64,000 nt of DNA from Pestalotiopsis fici W106-1 (Eukaryota > Ascomycota > Sordariomycetes > Amphisphaeriales > Sporocadaceae): NCBI RefSeq assembly GCF_000516985.1, contig NW_006917092.1, positions 450,619-514,618 on the forward strand, written 5' to 3'. This document shows positions 44,629 to 54,800 of the stretch, one piece after another (positions within the stretch are counted from its first letter, which is position 1; each line of letters opens with the position of its first letter). Under the pieces are notes generated by a model. It saw nothing but the letters and a program-made list of their open reading frames with translations. It made no database searches and was not told where the DNA came from. A program made the translations under genes and the position numbers.

Positions 44629-45666
44629 GTTGGATGGTGTCTATTTCGGGTGGTCACACTGCATACCAGGGCTCATAATGTGGATTAGTCGTCAGGTATT
44701 TATTCCTGGTGGTTCTGGGCCGAAGGGAGGGCAATGACAGAAGGACAAAATCCAAAATCGCGCCACGGACAAACACCCCCTGCTTATGCCCCACGGGGCC
44801 TTTCAAGCATCCCAGCACTCTTCAAGGTTGTCAGGTTTGTTATCCAATGGCCATCGGTACGTATTCTTACGAGTGACCGACGATTGCGTGACACTGGCCC
44901 CTGCGCCCCTGCCGAGCGCTTATTTATATTGACTTTTTTTTTTCTTTTAATTTTGATTTATTCGTTTGAATATTATTAATCAAATTATAAAAACTTTAGA
45001 TATTTAAATCAACTCTCGACATTGGCATATGTAAAGCGTATGCTTTTGTAACACATTATAAAACATTTATTAATTATTAATGATTAATTTTAAATACTAA
45101 ATATTTGATGCGTGAAGCCCGGGTTGGCTACGGCTAGCCACTCATGTGGCTAGCTCGTGCCCGGTCCAAATCACAGCCAAAACACAAACAAGTAGTATTC
45201 CCGGAGGGCGGAGTTACTCGATGCATCCATCTTCACACTACTATAGTCACCCCATACGGTGCCATATCAATATCAACAGAAAGCAGAAATGTCTTCTTGT
45301 CAGCGCCCGTCCCATACCGTTTAGTAATCTGCGGCCTGTAACGCTTATGAGACCATTCCTCATGATCGAACATAACGCGAATGGTGCAGGCGGGACCGGG
45401 AGCCTCATCCGCCTGTCGTCATCCGCTAACGATTACCTGATACTGCACATGTGATTAGCCACGGTAATGATACGTACTTATGCGGCGCGCATTTGGACAA
45501 GGCTGTGGTTGGATCACGGGACCAAGGATGTATGATCCTCATAAAGAACTGTTATTGGATTGCATCGCGAGTAATTCCGCCGCTCGCAACTAAAGAGCAA
45601 AGCTGCTAATGGAGCCCCCACCCCCTTCTAGATTTTGATCGAAAGGATCCTTGCAATCCCCTTCTT
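44629..45666. repeat. AT-rich island and spacer upstream of the regulator
   Basis: About 1 kb between the regulator start and the end of the alcohol dehydrogenase. Bases 44930-45115 are extremely AT-rich and end abruptly at a GC-rich palindrome (next entry). This sharp switch is what an inserted, mutated element end looks like. No coding region is supported. The right part (45180-45660) is ordinary sequence with short ORFs only. Confidence 0.5.
45133..45154. repeat. Perfect 9-bp palindrome (hairpin) at the edge of the AT-rich island
   Basis: Arms GCTAGCCAC (45133-45141) and GTGGCTAGC (45146-45154) around a 4-base loop; outside them CCGGG and CCCGG extend the symmetry loosely. It could be a transposon end, a cruciform or a regulator site. 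Confidence 0.7.
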
Positions 45667-46913
45667 TTAATGCTTTCCGTAATTCTCATTTACCAAAACA
45701 TAACGAAAGCGAGCCTTGCCTTCGAACATATCCACGATGGCGTTATTTGCATCTCGCAACGGACGCTCCTCGACCCATGGTGTAATCCTCTTCTCTGCAG
45801 CCAGCTGCAGCATTTTCGTTATGTCGCTCCGGGAGCCAATGGCGCTTCCCCCAATGCTGATACCACTCTCGAATAGCGTCAGGGCGTTGATCGCGGGCAT
45901 TTCACCTCCGTCTGGCAGACTGGCAACAAGTTAGTCTAAAGGCACATTACTGGGATTGATCTGTCCTTTGTTGAAACTCCGTCTGCTCGGGAAGATGGGG
46001 TACGTACCCAACCTGAACAAACTGCCCCTCGGGCTTCAAGAGGGTCAAGTAGTCACTCAGTGGCATCTCCTTTCGTGAGTTGGTGCATATAATGAGGTTC
46101 AGAGTTCTCTGATTCTCCTCGGCCCAGTTCGCATCGTCTTCGGTGGCAATGTACTGATCTGCTCCAAGCTTGAGCACGTCGCATCTCTTCTCGGCTTTTC
46201 TAGAAATGCCAACAACCCTATCCGCCCCCAGAGCCTTTGCGAACAGGATACCAAAGTGTCCAAGGCCTCCAACGCCAACAATACCCACCGTCTTCCCCGG
46301 CCCACAGCCGCTTCTCAAAAGAGGAGAAAACACTGTTATACCCGCGCAGAGCATGAGCGCAGCCAGAGAAGACTCTAGGCCATCCGGAATTGGGAATACG
46401 AAATGGCCGTTGGTGCGGTTGTAATCTGCATACCCACCATATGATTTTCCTTCCTTGTTCGGGTACACCCCCCCATACGTGCCTACGAATCCTGTGCAAT
46501 AGCTTTCTAGGTTGTTTGAGCAGTCCTCGCAATCCCCTTTCAGGCAGGAGCGAGCCTGCGCACCAACGCCTACACGGTCACCGACCTTGACATGTTTGAT
46601 GTTTGCCCCTACGCGAACAGCGGTGCCCAGTATCTCATGCCCAACAACACAAGCTGCTTGAATGTCAGCTGAAATGGTCACCAAGCCAGCGCATGTAGAG
46701 CAAAGAGGTTTCTCAGTTCTTACGGTAAGGGACTTCTCCCCATCCACTTCGTAGCACATGGAGATCCGAGCCACAGATGCCGCAATGAGAGACCTCAATG
46801 TCCACATCGTCCTCAGTCCACTGCTTGGGTTCGAATTCGCCCCATTCCATTTTACCATTGACGGAGTCTGACGTCTTGCCGAGCCAGCCTTGGAACTTGT
46901 ACTGGACTGCCAT
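45667..46913 (-). CDS. Zinc-dependent alcohol dehydrogenase (cinnamyl/ADH6-like, NADP type)
   Basis: Medium-chain dehydrogenase/reductase, 362 residues. Exons 46913-46724, 46653-46008 and 45919-45667; the last intron has a GACTAAC branch site. Catalytic zinc: HCGICGSDLH at about 44 and GHE in PCVVGHEILG. Structural zinc: SCLKGDCEDCSNNLESYC, with two extra residues between the first Cys pair as in many fungal members. The cofactor loop is TVGIVGVGGLGHFGI, followed by GISRKAEKR, whose Ser/Arg/Lys fit NADP(H). C-terminus: FVQVGLPDGGEMPAINALTL and GSAIGSRSDITKMLQLAAE. Members interconvert aldehydes and alcohols, often aromatic ones. In the cluster it could reduce an aldehyde or oxidise an alcohol of the product. 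Divergent from the methyltransferase gene across 614 bp. Confidence 0.93.
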
Positions 46914-47527
46914 GGCGATGGGGGGTGGGTAGTGATCTGGGTAGAATGTGAATGATTTTCTGGGCTCCGAGTGGGGAGTTTCTACACCAGACAAGGACGA
47001 ATATGTAGGAATTGAGATGCTATCCTTGTTTCGCAACTGAAAGTCTTTACCGTCGACACGGGGTTCTCTTCTTCCCAATGATCGTGGCCACGTGTGATTC
47101 GACAGTATGAGGAATGGGCTACTACGAGTAAGTATTTGTGGAGTATATTCGGCAGTTATATACATCATAACTCATGATTACTTACTATTGGAGCCTACAG
47201 AAAACAAGGGGCGGGTATGCAGGCTACTCCGACATTGCCTGTTTCCGCCTCCGAAAGGGGCCCTGTCTAGACATTCAAACTATCGGCAAATTGATGATAT
47301 ATTCGGGACGGCTCCGGGAATCCTTCGGTGTCGTGATGCATGCATGGGATACGGCATATTACTTCCCAATTAGTAAAAGAAAACTGTCAGCAATTACAGC
47401 GGTAGGCCAGATGCTAGATTATACAAAAAGGCGCTTGAGTCGAGGCTAGCGAATCAAGAGACAAGGAAAAAGAACAAAGAAGATCTCCCTGTTAATATTG
47501 ATCCAACCCATATCACCGACTAAGATC
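46914..47527. promoter_or_regulatory. Bidirectional promoter, alcohol dehydrogenase and methyltransferase
   Basis: About 614 bp between head-to-head cluster genes. It contains a CGGCTCCG pair near 47313 and CCGAA-type triplets, possible Zn2Cys6 sites by pattern only. Confidence 0.45.
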
Positions 47528-48456
47528 ATGGCTGTGGACGCTGCCAAGGCAACCGACGTCACGTCAGACTATTCCAATGGCGTCAAAGATCGCTCTCGCG
47601 ATGTCGCCTGGTACCAGGCCACCCTGAGCCGAGTTCCCCGGATCGCAAGAGAGGTATTGCAGGAGTACTCGAAAGTGCCCGAGAACCAATTGCTCGAGCA
47701 TATCTACCGGGTTCGGGACCAGGCCTGGGATGTGTGAGTCTTCGTATATCCCATTGCACATTTCAACATGGATTCCATTCTGATGTACACAGTATGCCAT
47801 TCCCATGTATTGGGGTCTTCAGATTCCTGGACTTCCCTGCCTGCCTATCGCCCGTCTATCCCGAGGTGCTCTCGCGCGTCCGCAACGGCGAGACGTTCCT
47901 GGACTTGGGCTGCTGCTTTGGTCAGGACATCCGGAAGCTGGTTCACGATGGCGCTCCGTCGCACAATTTGATCGGAGTTGATCTGGAGCCGAGGTTTCTG
48001 GAGCTGGGCTACGAGCTCTTCCGTGACCGTGATACGCTCCGCGCCAGGTTCCAGGCCGCAGACGTGTTCGATCCGAACTTTTTGGCTGACTTGGCAGGAA
48101 AGGTCGACATCATATTTGTCGGCTCTTTCCTGCATCTCTTCGACTTCGATCAGCAGAAAGCCATAGTGGCCCATTTCGGGAAGCTGCTGCGGCCGAGAGC
48201 TGGATCACTTGTCTTTGGGCGCCACAGGGCGACGGCCAACGAGGGTGGCATTACCAAAGCGAATGCCCTTGGATGGACTTTATTTCATCATTCAGAAGAG
48301 ACCATGAAACAACTGTGGGCAGAGGCCCCCGTAGGCAAATGGGAGGTGGCCTCCAACCTTGTGCCATATCAGTCCGAGGGGTGGACCAAGTCCACCGAGT
48401 GGCAGGGCGGCGACGTGGTGATGCAGCAGTACTTCTCAGCCAAGTGGCAACCTTGA
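47528..48456 (+). CDS. SAM-dependent methyltransferase, AusD/Trt5 type
   Basis: Methyltransferase of the family best known from fungal meroterpenoid clusters (AusD, Trt5), where it forms methyl esters. 289 residues, exons 47528-47733 and 47793-48456. The first part has DVAWYQATLSRVPRIAREVL and QEYSKVPENQLLEHIYRVRD, typical of this family. The junction reads AWDV-MPFPCIGVFRFLDF. The SAM loop is ETFLDLGCCFGQDIRKLV; then GVDLEPRFLELGYELFRDRD, ADVFDP and VDIIFVGSFLHLFDFDQQ. Motif order and length match closely. No polyketide synthase, prenyltransferase or terpene cyclase is nearby, so here it presumably methylates an NRPS-derived acid or alcohol. That is inference. Confidence 0.92.
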
Positions 48457-49059
48457 GAGTTGGTGTTTGGAATCAGTCAGATAGATCCTAGACAGCACAA
48501 TCACCCGACTATTGCTATCTGAAAATCCCATGCACAATTGGAATGAGATGTCCAAAAACAGATGACCTTGGGTCGCCCACTATCATGCAGGAAATTCGGC
48601 GAAAAGAAGCTCCCACGATGTTTACATTTGTGGGTACCTGAGAATATTGGACATTCGCAAGCACCCACCTGTCTTGAATTGAGGCCGGGCGCCGGCCCCC
48701 GACCCCCGGCCCCAAAGGTGGAACAGTCGAGTGACCGTGGGGATATGTAAGGCCAGAGCCTTGAGGGGTTGTACCAGTTACTTCACGGAAATAGCGGGAA
48801 ACAGAGAATTAGAGGTAATAGAGTGTGGTTTCTAGCTGCGGGGCCTCAAGAGTGATGATCTTAGGCGGGTGATCTCAATCTATCGTTGGCAAGGTGTAAC
48901 TAAAGTGTGATGAAAACAAGAGGGCGAAAAGCTTATAGCAGCTGTGGGGAAATTAGGTACTTAGTACCTGCACTGATGCCTAGCACCCAACAGGATACCA
49001 TTTTCTAATCGCACCTTGATTGATTTCCGAGCCGATTGCCTTCTGCCAAGGCTTATATA
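48457..49059. other. Convergent spacer, methyltransferase and acyl ligase
   Basis: About 600 bp between two stop codons with no supported ORF. A short GC-rich purine/pyrimidine patch lies near 48685-48715. Confidence 0.4.
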
Positions 49060-50995
49060 CTATCCCTTCACCAGTACAGTGGCAGCCGCCCGAAGGTCTG
49101 ACTTTACCACCTTGCCGGTGTAGTTAACAGGCAGCTCGTCAGGAACACCGTTGCCCTCTCCGATCCAAAAGAGGTGCTCGGGCATCTTGTGGGGTTGTAT
49201 CCGACCCCGCATCCATAGCTTAAGTTCCTTGCTCCCCACATGTGCCTGGGCCTGGCTCTCAGCTTCCCGGTCGGCGGCCCGGTCCCCATCTCCGGCCTTG
49301 GCACGTTGGATGAAGGCGCCAACGATTTCACCCCAGTAGGGATCGGGGATCCCCACCACAGCCGCCGCATGGATACTGGGATGCTGCTCCAGCACCTCCT
49401 CCACGTCGCGTGGAAAGATGTTCTCGCCGCCTGCCCGCAACCAAGCTGTCAGCTACGTCCTAAACTCAGGTATGTAGGGGATCGGGATTCATTCATGCAG
49501 TGGGCGCAATCTTATTCTGGGACAGAGAACTCACCCCTCTTGATCATATCCTTCACCCTGCCAATCATGGCGCACCTTCCCGCCTCGTCGATCGTGACAA
49601 GGTCTCCCGTGCGAAGCCAGCGTCGCCCCTGCGCGTCCCTGACGACCGCTTCCTCCGTCTTGCCCGGGTTCTTGTAGTACTCTCGGAATACGCAGTGCCC
49701 TGCAACGAGCAGTTCACCTGGAGTCCCAGCTGGGAGAGTCTGGAGATCTGCATCGACAACCTTGGCCGATAGAGAAGGCAAGAGCGTGCCCACGGACGAG
49801 AAGTCATCCAGTAGGGAGACCTTGCTTGGGTCCGTCATGAACACAATGCAGGTAGCTTCGGTCATGCCGTAGCCATAGGCTACACCATGGTAACCAAACT
49901 CGGCGCTCAACCTCGTGAGTAGTTCTTTCGTCAGAGCCGACCCGCCGATGATACCAGTCCGCAAGACCATGTTGGGACGGTGGATACTGGCATCCGGATG
50001 GTCCATCATGGCCTGCAGCATGGTGGCTACTGAATGTATCACGGTACATTTGAACTTGGAGAGGGCTTGCAACGTTGCTCCGGCGAGGAAAACATCCGAG
50101 GGAAGGACGACAGTTCCGCCGTACGCCACCGTGGACAAGAGGCCGCAGCCGAGTGCAAAGCAATGGAACAGTGGCGTTGTGGAACAGACAACATCTGCTG
50201 CTGTGTACCCAAGCCGATCTCCCACGAGGACAGCATTGCTAAGGAGATTAGTGTGCGTGATCATGGCTCCCTTCCGCGGACCTGTCGTGCCGCTGGTGAA
50301 CTGGATGCAAACGGCGTCCCCGGGATGGCACGTGGCCCAGTTTTGCGCCAAGAGATCGCTGCCGTCGCCATCCATTTGCTCCATTTGTAGGAACTCACGC
50401 CATGATGGCACGCTCTCGGTGGGTTTCCCAGTGGTCAACTGCACTAAGCATGTGGTGAGCCCACGCCGGTTCACAAGCTCAGCCAAAAGGGCGTTGTTCT
50501 TGCGATATCCGATCCTGTCTGCCACGAAAATAGCCTTCGGGTCTACACGGAGAAGATCAGTTCGTGAATTCCAGAGATGCGAAAAGTGAACATGGCCTTT
50601 GTGCTAGTAGCATCCAACTCACCCAAGAACTCGACCGCAGCAAGGACCTCATCAGCAGCAAAGGTTGGATTGATGATGCAAAATACGGCGCCTATGGCCG
50701 CCACTGCGAAGAACAGCTGCACATATTCCACCGAGTTTCCAGCCAGCACAACAACATGATCATGGCGCCGTACACCACGCTGCAAGAGATGCTTAGCAAC
50801 AGATTTGCACGAGTTGTGCAGATCCCCGTACGTCAGCCTCGCATCTTGCCATGTAGAAACCAGAGCGGTATTCGTGGCGTGCTTTTCTGCCTGCTGGTCA
50901 AGGAACTGTCCGATATTGATGTCCTTCAAAACCAGGGCTGGTGGTAGCCCAGGCCCCTCGACGATTCGCTCGTCTTCGCACATGTTTCTGGCCAT
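49060..50995 (-). CDS. Stand-alone acyl/aryl-CoA ligase (AMP-binding ANL enzyme)
   Basis: Activates a carboxylic acid as acyl-AMP, and then as a CoA or carrier thioester. 583 residues, exons 50995-50623, 50542-49535 and 49430-49060. Motifs in order: LTYGDLHNSC, VCIQFTSGTTGPRKGAMITH, TTPLFHCFALGCGLLSTV, GIIGGSALTKELL, YGYGMTEATCIVFMTD, WLRTGDLVTIDEAG, GRVKDMIKRG-GENIFPRDVEE (across intron 2), PDPYWGEIVGAFIQRA, HKMPEHLFWI and the lysine motif YTGKVVKSDLR. A charged insert (AKAGDGDRAADREAES) interrupts the C-terminal lobe at about 510-535. There is no peroxisomal SKL-type end. It is divergent from the T-C-A-T-C NRPS, whose first carrier domain lacks its own A domain; loading that domain is the obvious candidate role. 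Substrate unknown: the sequence allows fatty or aromatic acids. Confidence 0.92.
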
Positions 50996-51808
50996 GTCTG
51001 CACAAGTTTATTCTCCAATGGGGGTCGTAGAGCAGGGCATAGAAACTAAGTTAGTCCTCAATTATGCTTCCCCTATATTGATCGTTTTTGTCTTAGATGG
51101 AGGAACACTATGGCGTGCCGTAGGTACAGAGCCATTCTTCTGTAAGGTCCGAGTTCGGGTAGTTCCGCTAGGAGGATTCGTCAGATCATCAAATCGGCGC
51201 ATCTCTGGGGTATGGGACCATTCGGGCGTCAGATTGCTTAATTCGGGTGTAATATTCCATAGCCGGACATTGTAGCCTCGGGGGCTCTAACTCCAATTCT
51301 AATAGCTGGATCTGTGTCTTCTAGGCCCTGGGGCTTTCTTTGCGACTATGGAGATGCATCCAAGTCACGTTTGGTGTCGAGAATCTCATCTCATGCAAGC
51401 GACCTTGTCAACCACAGACAGGCTGCGGCAACACTTTGGCGCCCGATTCTCGGTCATGTCGACTGCCAGCCAATCATGTCATTCAATGCGATCACGTCGT
51501 AAGCCGGCATTCGACAAGCACCAAGGAACGGCATTTCCATGTTTGACTGCCTGATGGGGACGCGTTTCAACTTTCCTCGGCATCCTTCCGGTTTTTGCTT
51601 GCCCTGTTCAGATCACTACCCCGTAACTTCTTTGTTCGAGACCAGGCCAACATGTCAACATCTCCGATAGACGGCTGCTGGGAAAGTGGTGATGCAAGGT
51701 TATGTGGCTGGATAATGTACATCAATCATTCCCAAAACCAACCAACCGGTTCAGGGTTGTTTTCTTCAGGTTGATCGAAGCCGCTGAAGCGACGAAAGAT
51801 TGGATAAG
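50996..51808. promoter_or_regulatory. Bidirectional promoter, acyl ligase and NRPS
   Basis: About 810 bp between head-to-head cluster genes, without a supported ORF and without any adenylation-domain sequence. This argues that the NRPS truly starts at a carrier domain. TTCGGG-type words recur at 51150-51250. Confidence 0.5.
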
Positions 51809-54800
51809 ATGCTTCCTGTAGGAGAGATACAGCGCACGGTAGATGGACTAGCGTCTTCGGGCGATACACGGGTAGGTGTACGGCACTCACATGCCAAGGT
51901 TGTATACTAACATTCCATGCCAGAAGCCAAATCATAGTCCATCGTTGGACAGCGAACCTGTCCAAGCAGATATTCAGTCCAAGCTCCGTTCTATTTGGGC
52001 AAAGGTTCTTCATGATGACCCGTCAAACTTCAATGGAGATGATGTCTTCTTTGAGGTTGGCGGCGACTCCATCACAGCGCAGCATCTCATTGATGCGGCG
52101 GCCAAGGATGGAATTCGCCTCACCATGGAGCAAATCTTCATGCACGCCTCGCTCGAGGATATGGCAGAAATAGCTCAAATGGCCGTGCCATCATCAGAAC
52201 TACCCGCCCTAGAGGGCGACAGCAGCTCGCTGGACCAGGACCGGCTGGACACAATCGCCAGTCACCTCCATTTGCAAGCAGGAAGCATTGAGGCAGCGTA
52301 CGGCCTGACGCCGATGCAAGAATCTCTTCTCGTCGAGGAAGAAGAGAGGCCAAACTCGTACATGCGACAGTTTGTTTTCCGCGTAGGGCCCAATTGTGAT
52401 CTCGACCGCCTCCGCCATGCATGGAACGAGACTATCCGAGCAAGTCCTGTTTTGCGCACACGCTTTTGCCACGTAGAAGGGCAAGAAAAGCAACAGGTGG
52501 TCCTCAGAGAGGATGCCGAAACCATACCCTGGATCACCTTCAATTCCAGTCTTGCTACGTTTCTCAAGCAAGATGCGCACATGCCAATGGTGGTTGGCGA
52601 CCGCTTTTTTCGCTACTCGATTATCGAAGACTCAGAAACTGGGGATACATACTTCGTCTGGACAGCGAGCCACGCTCTGTGTGATGGTCACTCTGTTGTC
52701 GAGGTTCTGTCCGATGTGGCGAGGCAATTTCAGGGCCAGGCTGTGCCGGCACGGCCACCATTTCAATTGTTTGTCCAATCCCCTGCTGTCAAGCCAGAAG
52801 CAGTCCACGAACGGCAGTTTTGGACTCGGGCTCTGTCCGACATTCATCCCAAACCATACCCGACTCTACCCCAGCACCTCGAATTCCGAGCCAATCCAAG
52901 TGCTATCTTGGAGCATTGCATCACCCTGGATCAGCTGCCGCCGTTTGGCGTCACGAAATCCCTCCTCCTGCGGGCCGCGTGGGCCATACTGCTGTCGCAC
53001 TATACGGGTACCGAGGAGGTGGCCTTTGGTATAATCAACAATGGGAGGTCAAGTGTCATCCCAGATGTGCCAATGATAACAGGCCCGACCATCAACCTTG
53101 TGCCCGTTGTGCTGGGCGTCGATCCCAAGCAGCCGGTCTCTGCCCTCCTCTCCCGGGTTAGACTACAAGCCGCGGAGATGATGCCATTCGAGCACTCGGG
53201 CTTGTCCCGAATCCGCAAATTCCTGGCGACTGAAAACAACCAACATCCCACGGCGATGGATCTGCAAAGCTTGCTCGTCGTCCATCATGCATCCTTCACC
53301 AGTGCCATCGCGCTGTGGATGCAAAAACTTGGTCTCGAGTATCTAGATAGCCTCGGCAAGAAAGAGCAGCACTCATTTCCGCTCGTCCTCACGTTCGTGT
53401 TGTCGAATGAGGGTGCGGATGCTACGCGTATCCTGCTCCGCATCGAACACGATGACCGCGTCATTTCATCACCGCAGGCGCTGCATCTAGCCCATCACTT
53501 ACAAGCCATCATCACGCAGCTCAGCCATGCTGCCCAAGATACCCTAATTGAATCCATCCGTCCGCTAAGTGACCACGATCTGCACCAGATCAGCGTATGG
53601 AACGCATCCACGCCTCCAGGTGAGGAGACTTGCCTTCACCATCTGTTTGAACACCAAGCGCGTCGCTCTCCTGACGCGACAGCAGTATGCAGCCTAGAGC
53701 GTTCTTTGACCTATGCTGAGGTGAATGCGTACGCGTCAACGCTCTCCATGCAGCTTGTTGAGCTTGGTGTGCGGCCCGAGGTCTTTGTTGGCGTCTGCTT
53801 CGAGAAGTCAATCTGGACCGTCGTGGCCATGCTCGCCGTCTTCAAAGCCGGTGGTGCGTATGTTCCTATTGATCCTGCACATCCGCCAAATCGTATCCAA
53901 GAAATCATTCAAACGGTCGGGATCCAAGTGGCATTGGCCTCGCCAATTGGCCGCAATATCCTGGAGAAGTTGATCAGCCCAGAAGATTTGTCCATTGTCC
54001 AGGTTCCAGATGGCTTTACTCCTCATCTCTACGTTGAACCATCGTACGTAGCCAGCCCATCGAACACGGCATATCTACTTTTCACCTCAGGAAGCACAGG
54101 GAAGCCGAAAGGGATTCTCATGCCTCATCGGGCCATCTGCACATCAATCCTGCATCATGGACCAGCTTTTGGCGCAGGTCCAGACTGGCGGACGCTGCAA
54201 TTTTGCGCGCATACGTTTGACCTTTCAGTCGCCGAGTTCTTCACCACACTCTCTTTCGGCGGCTGTGTCTGCGTCCCATCAGAGGAAGACCGAGCCAATA
54301 AACTGGCGGGTGCCATCACGTCGCTGGCGGCTAATACTCTCATCGTCGTTCCCACAGTCGCCAATCTCCTCTTCCCGGAGGAGGTGCCGACATTGAAGAC
54401 GCTGATCCTGAGTGGGGAGCCAATCCCAAAGGAATCCATTACCCGCTGGGCCGATCACGTCGATCTTACCTGCGCATATGGTCCCTCGGAGACAGCTGTA
54501 TGGTGTTCAGGAAACATCAACGTGACTTCAGACGCACACCAGGCTCATGTTGGTCACAGTATCGGCGGCACCATGTGGGTAGTGGATGCCGACGACTATG
54601 GCACACTTGCGGCTGTGGGATGTATTGGCGAGATTGCTATCAGCGGCGCCATTCTCGGAGGCGGTTACTTCGGTGACAAAGACACCACCGACGCGGCATT
54701 TGTGATGGCACCCGAATGGATTCGCAATCTCACGGGCGACACGATGCTGTATCGTTCTGGAGATCTGGCACGGTATAACCCCGACGGCAGCTTCCAAGTC

